Below are positions 9,746-18,845 of a stretch of 64,000 bases of DNA, in pieces; the first letter of the stretch is position 1, and the number at the start of each line of letters is the position of its first letter. The translations under genes were made by a program, and so were the position numbers. Source of the stretch: Williamsia sterculiae (lineage in GTDB: Bacteria; Actinomycetota; Actinomycetes; Mycobacteriales; Mycobacteriaceae); NCBI RefSeq assembly GCF_900156495.1, contig NZ_FTNT01000003.1, positions 434,001 to 498,000 on the forward strand, written 5' to 3'. The notes beneath the pieces are model-generated. The model saw only the letters and a list, made by a program, of their open reading frames with translations. It made no database searches and was not told the origin of the DNA.

Positions 9746-11134
9746 TCAGCCCGGGAGGTGAGCGTCGCCGACGGTCAACGCCGCGTCGAGCACGGTCAGA
9801 CCCTCGCGTACCTCCTCGGCCGTCACCGTGCACGGCGGCACCACATGGATGCGGTTGACATTCGCGAACGGCAACAGACCACCGGACCTGCAGGCCGCGA
9901 CGACGTCGTTCATCGCCGCACTGCTCGCGCCGTACGGCGCGAGCGGCTCGCGCGTCGTCCGGTCGCGCACCAACTCCAGTGCCCAGAAGACACCGCACCC
10001 GCGGACCTCACCGACCGAGGGATGCCGATCGGCGAGCTCTGCCAGACCGGGTCCGATCACCTCGGCGCCGATACGGGACGCGTTGCCGACCACATCCTCG
10101 TCGGCCATGGCGGTGATCGTGGCGACGGCGGCCGCGGTGGCCAACGGATGGCCGGAGTAGGTGAGTCCGCCCGGGTAGGGCCGGTGGTCGAAGGTGGCCG
10201 CGATCGCCGCGCTGATCGCCACCCCGCCCAGGGGCACGTATCCGGAGTTGACACCTTTGGCGAAGGTCAACAGGTCGGGGGTGACCCCGACGAGATCCAC
10301 CGAGAACCATGTGCCGCTACGACCGAATCCGGCCATCACCTCGTCGGCGATGTAGACGATGCCGTACCTGTCACAGAGCTCCCGTACACCGCGTAGATAC
10401 CCCGGCGGCGGGATCATGATGCCCGCGGTGCCCGGGATCGTCTCCAAGACGATCGCCGCGATCGTCGACGGACCCTCCATGCGGATCACCTCGTCGAGGT
10501 GATCGAGGGCTCGGGCACACTCCTGCTCCTCGGTCTCGGCGTGAAACCGAGAGCGGTACAGGAACGGTCCGAAGAAGTGGACCACTCCGCTGTCACCGTG
10601 ATCGTTCGGCCACCGTCGCGGGTCACCGGTCAGGTTGATCGCGGTGTCGGTGCCGCCGTGGTAGGAGCGGTATCGCGTCAACACCTTTCGACGACCGGTG
10701 TGCAGACGTGCCATCCGGACGGCGTGCTCGTTCGCGTCCGCACCTCCGTTGGTGAAGAAGATCTTGTCCAGATCACCGGGCGTACGTTCGGCGATCAGCC
10801 GGGCCGCCTCCGATCGCACATCGTTCGCGTACTGCGGTGCCACCGTGCACAGTTTCGCGGCCTGCCGCTGGATGGCCGCGATCACCCTCGGGTGCTGATG
10901 ACCGATGTTGGTGTTGACCAACATCGACGAGAAGTCCAGCAGGCGGCGGCCGTCGCCGTCCCACACGTACGAGCCCGCCGACGCGGTGATACCCATCGGC
11001 GAGATCTCGGCCTGGGCCGACCAGGAGTGGAAGACGTGCCGTCGGTCGAGGTCGTAGGCGCGCGCGGCCTCGACGCGCGCATCTTCGACACTGCGCCCGT
11101 CGGGCAGCGTGTCGAGGTGATCGATCGTGGTCAT
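9746..11134 (-). CDS. Class III PLP-dependent aminotransferase (omega-amino acid:pyruvate type)
   Basis: This is a 462-residue fold-type I aminotransferase. It carries the N-terminal signature FHSWSAQAEISP, the cofactor region NGGADANEHAVRMAR and YRSYHGGTD, the Asp of IADEVMAGFGRSG, and PLP lysine Lys293 in TFAKGVNSGYVPLGG. This variant is common in beta-alanine:pyruvate and taurine:pyruvate transaminases. ATG 11134 is preceded by GAGGAT; the frame to 11326 is discarded because it runs into the upstream gene. It lies 50 bp downstream of mmsA on the same strand and is divergent from PucR. With mmsA it could turn beta-alanine or a similar omega-amino acid into a semialdehyde and then acetyl-CoA or propionyl-CoA. 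The exact donor is inferred. Confidence 0.8.
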   Translation of the reverse strand: MTTIDHLDTLPDGRSVEDARVEAARAYDLDRRHVFHSWSAQAEISPMGITASAGSYVWDGDGRRLLDFSSMLVNTNIGHQHPRVIAAIQRQAAKLCTVAPQYANDVRSEAARLIAERTPGDLDKIFFTNGGADANEHAVRMARLHTGRRKVLTRYRSYHGGTDTAINLTGDPRRWPNDHGDSGVVHFFGPFLYRSRFHAETEEQECARALDHLDEVIRMEGPSTIAAIVLETIPGTAGIMIPPPGYLRGVRELCDRYGIVYIADEVMAGFGRSGTWFSVDLVGVTPDLLTFAKGVNSGYVPLGGVAISAAIAATFDHRPYPGGLTYSGHPLATAAAVATITAMADEDVVGNASRIGAEVIGPGLAELADRHPSVGEVRGCGVFWALELVRDRTTREPLAPYGASSAAMNDVVAACRSGGLLPFANVNRIHVVPPCTVTAEEVREGLTVLDAALTVGDAHLPG

Positions 11135-11184
11135 CGCTGCATCCTCGTGGTGATCAGAGCTCTGGGCGGCAGGTGTTCTGTACG

Positions 11185-12678
11185 TCAGGTGTTCTGGGGG
11201 AATCCGAGATTGATCCCGCCGTGGCTGGGATCGAGCCAGCGGCTGGTGACAGCCTTGGTGCGGGTGAAGAACTGCACTCCCTGGGTGCCGTGGGCGTGGC
11301 TGTCGCCGAACAGGGAGGCTTTCCAACCGCCGAAGCTGTAGTAGGCCATCGGGACAGGGATGGGGACGTTGATACCGACCATTCCCACCTCTACCTCGTT
11401 CTGGAATCGGCGGGCGGCGCCTCCGTCGTTGGTGAAGATCGCGGTGCCGTTGCCGTAGGGGTTGGCGTTGATCAACTCGAGCGCCTGGTCGTAGGTGTCC
11501 ACGCGCACCACGCTGAGCACCGGTCCGAAGATCTCGTCGGTGTAGATGCTCATGTCGGTGGTGACGTTGTCGATCAGGGTGGGGCCGAGCCAGAACCCGT
11601 CGGCACCTACGTCGGGCGTCACGGTGCGTCCGTCGACGACGATCGTCGCCCCGGCGGCCGCACCGGCGTCGACGTAGGAGCGGACCCTGTCGCGGTGGGC
11701 GCTGGTGACCAGCGGGCCCATGTCGGCGCCTCGGGTTCCGTCGCCGGTGATCAGCGGTCGGGTCCGGTCGGCGATCTTGGTGACCAGTTCGTCGGCGATG
11801 TCACCGACCGCCACACACGCCGAGATCGCCATGCAGCGTTCGCCTGCGGAACCGAAGCCTGCGTTGACCATGGCGTCGGCGGCCAGGTCGAGGTCGGCGT
11901 CGGGCAGCACGATGGCGTGGTTCTTCGCCCCGCCCAGTGCTTGGACCCGCTTGCCCGCTGCGGTGGCGGTGGCGTAGACGTACCGGGCGACCGGTGTGGA
12001 CCCGACGAAGCTGATGGCCTTGATCGCCGGGTTGGTCAGCACTTCGTCAACCGCCGTCTTGTCACCGTGCACCACGTTGAACACACCGTCGGGCAGCCCC
12101 GCCTCTTTCCACAGCTCGGCGATCCACATCGACGCCGACGGGTCCTTCTCGGACGGTTTGACGACGACGGTGTTGCCCGCGGCGATGGCCACCGGGAAGA
12201 ACCACATGGGCACCATGGCGGGGAAGTTGAACGGTGAGATGATCCCGACCGGCCCCAACGGTTGTTGGATGGAGAACACATCGACCTTGGTCGAGGCGTT
12301 CTCGGTATACCCGCCCCTGAGTAGATGGGGTATACCGCAAGCGAATTCGACAACTTCCTGACCGCGCGACACTTCACCCAGTGCGTCGGAGAGCACCTTG
12401 CCGTGTTCGGCGGTGATGATCTCGGCAAGTTCGTGTCGACGGCTGTTGAGCAGTTCGCGGAACCGGAACAGCACCTCCACCCGCTTGGCGAGGCTGGTGT
12501 CACGCCACGCCGGGAACGCCGCCGCGGCGGCGGCGATGACCGCCCGGGTGTCCTCCACCGCCGCCAACGCGACCTCTCCGGTCACCGCACCGGTGGCCGG
12601 ATTCGTCACCGGCGCGGTGGTCTCACCCGCACCGGGATACGGCTTGTTGTTCACCCAGTGGGTCACGGTGGTCGGCAT
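11185..12678 (-). CDS. mmsA: CoA-acylating methylmalonate/malonate-semialdehyde dehydrogenase
   Basis: MmsA oxidises malonate or methylmalonate semialdehyde, releasing CO2 and making acetyl-CoA or propionyl-CoA. The 497-residue length fits the family. Motifs in order are GPVGIISPFNFPAMVPMWF (which separates MmsA from ordinary aldehyde dehydrogenases), VVKPSEKDPS, FVGSTPVARYVY for NAD binding, LGGAKNHAIVLPDAD, and nucleophile Cys282 in GSAGERCMA. A typical general-base Glu of other aldehyde dehydrogenases is absent, as expected for CoA-dependent MmsA. It is the first gene of the operon with the aminotransferase, divergent from pucR by 131 bp, and probably activated by it. Confidence 0.92.
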   Translation of the reverse strand: MPTTVTHWVNNKPYPGAGETTAPVTNPATGAVTGEVALAAVEDTRAVIAAAAAAFPAWRDTSLAKRVEVLFRFRELLNSRRHELAEIITAEHGKVLSDALGEVSRGQEVVEFACGIPHLLRGGYTENASTKVDVFSIQQPLGPVGIISPFNFPAMVPMWFFPVAIAAGNTVVVKPSEKDPSASMWIAELWKEAGLPDGVFNVVHGDKTAVDEVLTNPAIKAISFVGSTPVARYVYATATAAGKRVQALGGAKNHAIVLPDADLDLAADAMVNAGFGSAGERCMAISACVAVGDIADELVTKIADRTRPLITGDGTRGADMGPLVTSAHRDRVRSYVDAGAAAGATIVVDGRTVTPDVGADGFWLGPTLIDNVTTDMSIYTDEIFGPVLSVVRVDTYDQALELINANPYGNGTAIFTNDGGAARRFQNEVEVGMVGINVPIPVPMAYYSFGGWKASLFGDSHAHGTQGVQFFTRTKAVTSRWLDPSHGGINLGFPQNT

Positions 12679-12774
12679 CGCGAGAACCTCTCAGTCGACA
12701 TGGTGGGCCGCCCGGACACAGCCGACCGCCCCTCGATCATCGACCACCGAGCTGCTGTCGAGTGACTACATCAT

Positions 12775-12800
12775 GTATCGAAATCGACCTATTCGAATAC
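12775..12800. promoter_or_regulatory. AT-richer palindromic segment in the mmsA/pucR intergenic region
   Basis: Immediately upstream of the pucR start, GTATCGAAAT and ATTCGAATAC form an imperfect inverted repeat, and ATTCGAAT itself is a perfect 8-bp palindrome. It is the least GC-rich part of the divergent 131-bp region. It is a candidate PucR operator or promoter; the match is by symmetry only. Confidence 0.35.
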
Positions 12801-12809
12801 ACTCTGTCA

Positions 12810-14414
12810 ATGCCAGTGACAGTCCGCGATGTCATCGACCTGCCCGAGGTACAGCACGGGCGTCCGCAGGTGATCTGCGACGATCGGCTCGGCGACGCGA
12901 TCCGGTGGGTGCACGTCAGTGACGTCGCGGATCTGTCGGGACTCCTGCAGGGTGGCGAACTGGTCTTGACCACCGGCGAGGCCCTCGTGCGGTCACCCGC
13001 GGCCTACCTGCGCGGGCTGGCCGCGGCCGGCGTGGTCGGGGTGATCGTCGAGATCGGCGAGACCGTTGCCGCGTTGTCGGACTCGGTCGGGACCGCTGCC
13101 CGAGACCACGGTCTCGCGCTCGTCGCTCTGCACCGGACGGTGCGCTTCGTCGAGGTCACGGAGGCCGTGCATCGCCGGATCGTCGCCGAGCAATATGACG
13201 CCGTCGCCTTCGATCGTGCGGTGCACGAGACCTTCACCGACCTCAGCATGCGGCGCGCCTCGATGGGCGGCATCGTCGATGCGGCCTCGCGCATGCTCGA
13301 CCAGCCCGTCGTCCTCGAGGACCTCGCACACCAGGTGCTGGCCTCGTCCAGCGGATCACAGACCGACATTGCCGGCGTGCTCGCCGACTGGGAGCGGCGG
13401 TCGCGACACCACCCCGACTCCGGGGTGGTGTCGGAGGGCTGGACCGCGGCGGTGGTGGGACCGCGAGGCGAGACGTGGGGACGCCTGGTGGTGCCGCGTG
13501 AGGTCGCCGCGCCCGCGCGAACCCTTCGGGTGCTGGAGCGAGCCGCGGTGGCGCTGGCACTGCACCGGATGATCGAACGCGATCGCACCGGCCTGCACCA
13601 GAAGGCGCAGAGTGGCCTCATCGACGACGTCATCGAGGCACGCGTCACCGGCGAGAACGAGATCGCCGCGCGTGCCCACGCCCTCGGTGTCGGCCGGGCG
13701 GCCGTCTACCACCCGATGGTGATCCGGTTGAACCGCTCCGTCCCCGACACCGATCCGGTGTCGGCACAACGACGTAACGTGCAGCAACTCGATGCCGTAT
13801 CCCATGCGATCCGAACGGCCGGACACACCGCCCTGTCGACGATCCGCCGCGAGGGCGAGGTCGACGCCGTGATCGCACTACGCGAAGCCCGTGCCGGCGC
13901 CGACCATGTCCTGACCGATGTGGCGAACCGCGTTCGCGCCGTCGTGACCCGAGTCGGCGGCGTCGTCGGTTGCACCGTCGCGGTGGGCGACAGCGAACCC
14001 CGAATCGGTGACGCCATCGGGAGTCTGCCCGCGGTCGCACATGTCGCCGAGGTCGCCGAGGCCATGGAAGGCGTCTCGCGTGCGTTCTATCGCGCCACGG
14101 ATGTTCGGCTCCGTGGCCTGCTCGCGTTGCTCAGGGACGACCCGCGAGTACAGGCTTTCGCGGAGAGCGAGCTGCGCACCCTGATCGCGTCGCAACCCCA
14201 ACTCCTGTCCGTTCTACGTGCGTATCTTCAGGTGAACGGGAACAAAGTCGCGCTCGCACGGCGACTACACATCAGCAGGCCCGTGTTGTACAAGCGGTTG
14301 CGGACCATCGAGGAGGTGGGCGGTATCGACCTCGCCGATCCTGAGTCGCTCGTCTCACTGCAGGTGGCCCTGATGGTCCACGACGCACAGCGGGCGGGAG
14401 CCGCAGCTGGGTGA
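12810..14414 (+). CDS. PucR-family transcriptional regulator
   Basis: The 534-residue protein begins MPVTVRDVIDLPEVQHGRPQV, the start of the PucR N-terminal ligand-sensing domain (about residues 5-125). A middle domain (about 280-400) resembles the degenerate GGDEF-like part of CdaR/PucR regulators. The C-terminal helix-turn-helix is clear at LRAYLQVNGNKVALARRLHISRPVLYKRLRTIEE (HTH_30 type). I chose ATG 12810 because the domain starts there; the frame extends to 12762. It is divergent from mmsA and the aminotransferase, the usual arrangement for a PucR activator of nitrogen-compound catabolism. Its stop abuts the stop of the converging TetR gene with no gap. Confidence 0.88.
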   Translation: MPVTVRDVIDLPEVQHGRPQVICDDRLGDAIRWVHVSDVADLSGLLQGGELVLTTGEALVRSPAAYLRGLAAAGVVGVIVEIGETVAALSDSVGTAARDHGLALVALHRTVRFVEVTEAVHRRIVAEQYDAVAFDRAVHETFTDLSMRRASMGGIVDAASRMLDQPVVLEDLAHQVLASSSGSQTDIAGVLADWERRSRHHPDSGVVSEGWTAAVVGPRGETWGRLVVPREVAAPARTLRVLERAAVALALHRMIERDRTGLHQKAQSGLIDDVIEARVTGENEIAARAHALGVGRAAVYHPMVIRLNRSVPDTDPVSAQRRNVQQLDAVSHAIRTAGHTALSTIRREGEVDAVIALREARAGADHVLTDVANRVRAVVTRVGGVVGCTVAVGDSEPRIGDAIGSLPAVAHVAEVAEAMEGVSRAFYRATDVRLRGLLALLRDDPRVQAFAESELRTLIASQPQLLSVLRAYLQVNGNKVALARRLHISRPVLYKRLRTIEEVGGIDLADPESLVSLQVALMVHDAQRAGAAAG

Positions 14415-15131
14415 TCAGTGCGCGGTAGGTGGGTCGCCGACCAGATCAAGATTGTCGATGGTCATGTCCGGGTCGATGTCGATACCGAGAATCCGGCAGT
14501 GCGCCTCGATCAGACTCCACAGCGATATCTGCAGGAACTCGGCCAGCTCCGTCGGTGAGATCCGCGGCTGGGACTGACTGAGCCAGCGATTGACCGTTGC
14601 GTCCACCGTGCCGATGAGGGCGAAGGCCAGGGGTTGCGCGAATCGAGGATCGGCACCTTTGGCCGACAAGAACTGGTACAGATAGTTCGCCACGTCCGAA
14701 CCGATGGACGTTCTGGCGCTCACGACGACATGCGATCCGGCCGTCGGTCGGGACGTGGAACCCGCACCCAGGAACAGGTGCAGGGTCTGGTTCTTCTCCA
14801 GCCATCCCACGTAACTCTCCACCGAGTCGCGGATGGCGTCGCGGATGGTGCCATGCGGGACCAGTGTCGGCGTCAGAGCCGACATCAGGTCCGCGACGAT
14901 GAACTCCCGGACCTGTTCGTCCAGGTCGTCACGGTCCTTGAAGATGCGGTACACCACCGAGCGGGGTAGTCGCGCGCGCTCCGCGATGTCCTTGACTCCC
15001 GCCTCGCGCCCACGCTCGGAGAACAACGCCACCGCGGCCTCCAGGATGCGCAGTCGACGTTCCTGCTTGTGTTCGTCCCAGCGACGGGTGCGGCCGTCGC
15101 CGGTCTCGACGGTCTCCTCGGAATCCGGCAT
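14415..15131 (-). CDS. TetR-family regulator of the adjacent beta-oxidation operon
   Basis: This 238-residue protein has an N-terminal TetR DNA-binding domain: RILEAAVALFSERGREAGVKDIAERARLPRSVVYRIFKDRDDLDEQV, residues about 27-75. An all-helical ligand domain follows, with a C-terminal WSLIEAHCRILGIDIDPDM. I used ATG 15131. An in-frame ATG at 15170, just inside an inverted repeat, is possible; neither has a strong ribosome site. It is divergent from the six-gene acyl-CoA operon beginning at 15283. A palindrome overlaps the promoter between them, so local repression relieved by an acyl-CoA is a reasonable inference. Confidence 0.85.
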   Translation of the reverse strand: MPDSEETVETGDGRTRRWDEHKQERRLRILEAAVALFSERGREAGVKDIAERARLPRSVVYRIFKDRDDLDEQVREFIVADLMSALTPTLVPHGTIRDAIRDSVESYVGWLEKNQTLHLFLGAGSTSRPTAGSHVVVSARTSIGSDVANYLYQFLSAKGADPRFAQPLAFALIGTVDATVNRWLSQSQPRISPTELAEFLQISLWSLIEAHCRILGIDIDPDMTIDNLDLVGDPPTAH

Positions 15132-15154
15132 CGCATCAGGATAGGGCGTGCCTA

Positions 15155-15193
15155 TTGACTTGGACGCCATGTCCCACATAGTTTGTGTGGGAC
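15155..15193 (+). promoter_or_regulatory. Promoter with overlapping TetR-type operator
   Basis: TTGACT (15155-15160) is followed after 17 bp by ATAGTT (15178-15183), a plausible sigma-70-type promoter reading toward the thiolase gene. A perfect inverted repeat, GTCCCACA (15171-15178) and TGTGGGAC (15186-15193) with a 7-bp spacer, covers the -10. This is the position expected for a repressor operator of the divergent TetR gene. Confidence 0.6.
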
Positions 15194-15282
15194 ATCGTGT
15201 CCACGCGTTGCGCAACAGCGGATTCCGTCCTGTCCGAAGAGTGCGCGATGCGTGGCCGCCATAATCACGGATTGGAGCCGAG

Positions 15283-16473
15283 ATGACGACCAGGGTCTTC
15301 GTCGCAGGGGTCGGGATGACCAAGTTCGAGAAGCCCGGAGCGATCGAGTGGGACTACCCGCAGATGGCCCAGCAGGCGGGCACGAAGGCTCTCGACGATG
15401 CCGGCATCGACTACACGGACGTCGAACAGGGTTACGTCGGCTACGTCTACGGCGAGTCCACCTCGGGTCAACGAGCGCTCTACGAATTGGGAATGACCGG
15501 CATCCCGATCGTCAACGTCAACAACAACTGCTCCACCGGATCCACGGCTCTGTTCCTCGCCACGCAGGCCGTGCGCAGCGGGACGGTCGACTGCGCTCTC
15601 GCGCTCGGTTTCGAGAAGATGCAAAAGGGTTCGCTCGGTTCGACTTTCGACGACCGCGAGCAGCCGATGATGCGACATCTGTTGGCCTTGGCCGAACTGC
15701 AGGAGTTCGCCATGCCACCGGCTCCGTACATGTTCGGTGCGGCCGGCCTCGAACACATGGAGCGCTACGGAACCACGGTCGAACAGTTCGCCTCGATTGC
15801 GGTCAAGAACCACCGTCACTCGCAGCACAACCCCTACGCCCAGTTTCAGGACGAGTACACGCTGCAGGAAATCCTGGAGTCCAAGCCGATCTATGGGCCG
15901 CTCACCAAGTTGCAGTGCTCGCCGACATCGGACGGTTCCGGTGCGGCGGTCATCGTCAGCGAGCGCTTCGTCGAACAGCACGGTCTCGGCGACCGCGCGG
16001 TCGAGATCGTCGGGCAGTCCATGGTCACCGACATGAACAGCACCTTCGACGACAAGAGCGCCATCAGCCTGGTCGGCGCGGACATGACACGCAAAGCCGC
16101 TGAGCGCGTCTATCAACAGGCCGGGATCACCCCCGACGACGTCGACGTCATCGAGTTGCACGACTGCTTCTCGACCAACGAACTGCTCACCTATGAGGCG
16201 CTGGGGCTCTGCGCGGCCGGAGACGGTGGAAAGCTGGTCGACGCGGGCGAAACCACCTATGGCGGCCGGTGGGTGGTCAACCCGTCCGGTGGCTTGATCT
16301 CGAAGGGACATCCGCTGGGCGCCACCGGTCTCGCACAGTGCAGCGAACTCACCTGGCAGCTCCGCGGTGCCGCCGACAAGCGTCAGGTCGACGGAGCGGC
16401 GGTGGCCCTCCAGCACAACATCGGTCTCGGCGGCGCGGTCGTCATCACGGCCTATCGGCCGGCCCAACGCTGA
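15283..16473 (+). CDS. Ltp1-type lipid-transfer protein / SCP-x-like thiolase
   Basis: The 396-residue thiolase-fold protein carries [20 protein letters not shown] with nucleophile Cys83. Its SCP-x-type HDCF motif is at His293-Asp-Cys-Phe, and His343 is in [10 protein letters not shown]. Segments such as [32 protein letters not shown] and [12 protein letters not shown] closely follow mycobacterial Ltp1. It would cleave the 3-ketoacyl-CoA or act as a retro-aldolase on branched side chains in the last beta-oxidation step. GGAGCCGAG precedes the ATG. It is the first gene of the operon controlled from the promoter at 15155. A strict thiolase reaction is an inference; some Ltp proteins are aldolases. 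Confidence 0.88.
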   Translation: MTTRVFVAGVGMTKFEKPGAIEWDYPQMAQQAGTKALDDAGIDYTDVEQGYVGYVYGESTSGQRALYELGMTGIPIVNVNNNCSTGSTALFLATQAVRSGTVDCALALGFEKMQKGSLGSTFDDREQPMMRHLLALAELQEFAMPPAPYMFGAAGLEHMERYGTTVEQFASIAVKNHRHSQHNPYAQFQDEYTLQEILESKPIYGPLTKLQCSPTSDGSGAAVIVSERFVEQHGLGDRAVEIVGQSMVTDMNSTFDDKSAISLVGADMTRKAAERVYQQAGITPDDVDVIELHDCFSTNELLTYEALGLCAAGDGGKLVDAGETTYGGRWVVNPSGGLISKGHPLGATGLAQCSELTWQLRGAADKRQVDGAAVALQHNIGLGGAVVITAYRPAQR

Positions 16474-16525
16474 CCACCACGCTCGTCATTCTTCACTCTC
16501 AACTCTCATCACCAGGAGGAATTCC

Positions 16526-16960
16526 ATGGCATCCGTTTCCGTATCCACCGAGGTCGGCACCACCCCCGAGAAGGCGTGGGCTCTGCTCAGCGACCTCGAG
16601 CGCTGGGGTGAGTGGCTCACCATCCATCAGGGCTGGCGAGGTGAACTGCCCGCCGAGCTCAAGGAGGGCAACGTGTTCACCGAGGTGGTCTCGGTGATGA
16701 ACATGGCCAACAAGATCGAGTGGACGGTGGCCGAGGTCAGCGCGCCGAAGTTCCTGCGGATCACCGGAACCGGTATGGCGGGCGTCAAGATCGAATTCGT
16801 GTTGCGCGTCGAGCCCTCGGGTGACGCCGGTGCAACGGCGTCGTTCGATGCCACGTTCACCGGGTCGATGATCGTGGGACCCATCGGGAAGTCGGTCGCC
16901 AAACACTGCGAAGCCGACCTGCGCGAGTCGATGGACAAGTTCAACGCCCTGGCCGGGTGA
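16526..16960 (+). CDS. SRPBCC (START/PYR-like) family protein
   Basis: The 144-residue protein starts at ATG 16526 behind a strong AGGAGGA. It shows the SRPBCC pattern: ASVSVSTEVGTTPEKAWALLSDLERWGEWL at the N-terminus, beta-strand alternation in the middle (EWTVAEVSAPKFLRITGT), and a C-terminal amphipathic helix ESMDKFNALAG. The fold binds hydrophobic ligands in a cavity. In this operon a lipid or acyl-CoA carrier role, like that of the SCP-2 domain missing from the adjacent thiolase, is possible but not shown. Confidence 0.8.
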   Translation: MASVSVSTEVGTTPEKAWALLSDLERWGEWLTIHQGWRGELPAELKEGNVFTEVVSVMNMANKIEWTVAEVSAPKFLRITGTGMAGVKIEFVLRVEPSGDAGATASFDATFTGSMIVGPIGKSVAKHCEADLRESMDKFNALAG

Positions 16961-16999
16961 CCACCGTTCGCCGAACCCCCGACGAGCTTACGGAGAACT

Positions 17000-17899
17000 G
17001 TGTCGAGTACCGAGAGTGCCGCCCGCCCCGCGGCGAAGCCGGTCACCTTTGACGGTGACGCCATCGGCGAGTGGACGGATCCCGAACACTTCGCGGTGAC
17101 CGCGGAGCGGATCGCCGAGTACGCAGCCGCCACCAACGACCCGATAGCCACGCATCGCGAGGGTGCCGTGGCACCGCCGGTGTTCGCGGTCGTGCCGGTG
17201 TTCGGATCGATGGCCCCGGCCGCACTCTCGGTGGCCCCGGTTGAACTGCTGCCCAAACTGGTCCACGGCGAGCAGGATTTCGTCTTCCATCGTCCGATTC
17301 GTGCCGGTGACGACCTCACGGTGCTCGCGCGTCCCATCGGGTACGTGGGCCGCGAGAACGGGTCGACCGTCGCGGTGTACGCCGAGACCCGCGACGCCGC
17401 GGGCGAGTTGGTCAACGAGCAGTGGTTGACCGCCTTCTTCCGCAACGTCGACGCCGGCGTGGGAGAGGGTGACCCGACTCCCGAGCACCGTCTCGACCCC
17501 GCCGTCGCCGAGAAGGACCCGCTGGTCACCGTCGTCCAACACATCGACTCCGACCAGACATTTCGATACTCACCGGCGTCGGGCGATCCGATGCCGATCC
17601 ACCTGGACGACGAGATCGCCCGGATGTCGGGGCTTCCCGGCATCATCAACCACGGGCTGTGCACCATGGCGTTCACCTCTTGGGCGGGGTTGACCGAGCT
17701 CGCCAACGGTGACACCAGCCGGTTGCGTCGACTGGCGGTTCGGTTTGCGAAACCGGTGTTGCCCGGCAACGACATCACCACGTCGTTCTGGCAGGTCGAC
17801 GACCCGGAGGGCACCGACGACACGGTCTCTTACGGATTCCAGACGACCTCGGCCGACGAGATCGTCATCAAGGACGGATTGGCCGTGTTCACGGTCTGA
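17000..17899 (+). CDS. MaoC-family double-hotdog (R)-specific enoyl-CoA hydratase
   Basis: The 299-residue protein has two hotdog domains. The C-terminal one carries the hydratase-2 motif RYSPASGDPMPIHLDDEIAR, with Asp196 and His201 as the catalytic pair, followed by GLPGIINHGLCTM. The N-terminal domain (about 20-150) lacks that motif, as in MFE-2-type hydratases where one half only shapes the substrate pocket. The start is the GTG at 17000 behind CGGAGAA. It probably hydrates 2-enoyl-CoA to the (3R)-hydroxyacyl-CoA used by the SDR encoded next. Confidence 0.85.
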   Translation: MSSTESAARPAAKPVTFDGDAIGEWTDPEHFAVTAERIAEYAAATNDPIATHREGAVAPPVFAVVPVFGSMAPAALSVAPVELLPKLVHGEQDFVFHRPIRAGDDLTVLARPIGYVGRENGSTVAVYAETRDAAGELVNEQWLTAFFRNVDAGVGEGDPTPEHRLDPAVAEKDPLVTVVQHIDSDQTFRYSPASGDPMPIHLDDEIARMSGLPGIINHGLCTMAFTSWAGLTELANGDTSRLRRLAVRFAKPVLPGNDITTSFWQVDDPEGTDDTVSYGFQTTSADEIVIKDGLAVFTV

Positions 17900-17966
17900 C
17901 TCCGCGCACTCACCACGTGAGTGCCGCGTATCACCACCACCAACGACTTCGAGGAGATCAAGCGAC

Positions 17967-18836
17967 ATGGGACGGTTTGACGGAACGGTGGCCATCGTCA
18001 CCGGCGCCGGCCGCGGGATCGGCCGGGAGCACGCTCTGCTGCTCGCCGCCGAAGGTGCATCGGTCGTGGTCAACGACCTTGGCGGCGCCAACGACGGAAC
18101 GGGAACGGATGCCGGCCCGGCGCAGGACGTCGTCGACGAGATCGTCGCGGCCGGTGGCCGCGCCGTCGCCAACACCGACAACGTGGCCCAATGGGCCGGT
18201 GCCGGTCGACTCGTCGACCAGGCCGTGGCGGAGTTCGGGCGGCTCGACATCCTGATCAACAACGCGGGCATCCTGCGCGACGCATTCATCGCCGGCATCA
18301 CCGAGGATCAGTGGGATGCCGTGATCGCGGTACACCTCAAGGGTCACGCGGCCTGTCTGCACCACGCCGCGGCGTACTGGAAGGCCCGCTCCAAGGCCGG
18401 TGAGGACGTCTCGGCCGCCGTGGTGAACACCGCGTCCGCATCGGGCACATTCATGCCGAACGCCGGGCAGGCCAATTACGGCGCGGCCAAAGCCGGTATC
18501 GCCGCCCTCACCCAGGTCGCGGCCGAGGAACTCGAGCGCTACGGCGTCCGGGTCAACGCAATCGCTCCGATCGCGCGCACTCGCCTCACGTTGGCGACCC
18601 CGGGGATGAGTGCATTGTTCGCCGAAGAGGTCCCCGAGGGCGAATTCGACGCCTTCAGCCCTGCCAACATCGCACCGGTGGTCGCATACCTGGCCGACCC
18701 GAACTCCAAACTCACCGGCAAGGTGTTCGCGGTCCAGGGCGGCGCCATCTCCGAGCTCATCGGCTGGCACACCGCCGACGCCATCGAGTCCGATGGCCCG
18801 TGGACCATCGACGACGTCGCCGCGCGGCTCGGCTGA
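17967..18836 (+). CDS. SDR, (3R)-hydroxyacyl-CoA dehydrogenase (MFE-2 / 17beta-HSD4-like)
   Basis: The 289-residue SDR starts at ATG 17967 behind GAGGAG. The cofactor site is VTGAGRGIGREHALLLAAEG. VVVNDLGGANDGTG is the acidic NAD-selecting strand typical of the dehydrogenase part of peroxisomal multifunctional enzyme 2, and NNAGILRD is also present. The catalytic tetrad region has NTASASGTF (Ser) and NYGAAKAG (Tyr-x-x-x-Lys). It would oxidise (3R)-hydroxyacyl-CoA to 3-ketoacyl-CoA. The upstream MaoC hydratase and this SDR together correspond to one MFE-2 protein split over two genes. Confidence 0.85.
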   Translation: MGRFDGTVAIVTGAGRGIGREHALLLAAEGASVVVNDLGGANDGTGTDAGPAQDVVDEIVAAGGRAVANTDNVAQWAGAGRLVDQAVAEFGRLDILINNAGILRDAFIAGITEDQWDAVIAVHLKGHAACLHHAAAYWKARSKAGEDVSAAVVNTASASGTFMPNAGQANYGAAKAGIAALTQVAAEELERYGVRVNAIAPIARTRLTLATPGMSALFAEEVPEGEFDAFSPANIAPVVAYLADPNSKLTGKVFAVQGGAISELIGWHTADAIESDGPWTIDDVAARLG

Positions 18837-18845
18837 GGGGCCGAC

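Noticed and set aside
7351-9858. 835-residue plus-strand open frame opposite katG
   Set aside because: It is the antisense shadow of katG. The minus-strand protein has complete catalase-peroxidase motifs and a ribosome site, and the plus-strand product has no recognisable domain.
15265-16467. 400-residue minus-strand open frame over the thiolase gene
   Set aside because: It mirrors the thiolase coding strand; thiolase motifs on the plus strand are unambiguous.
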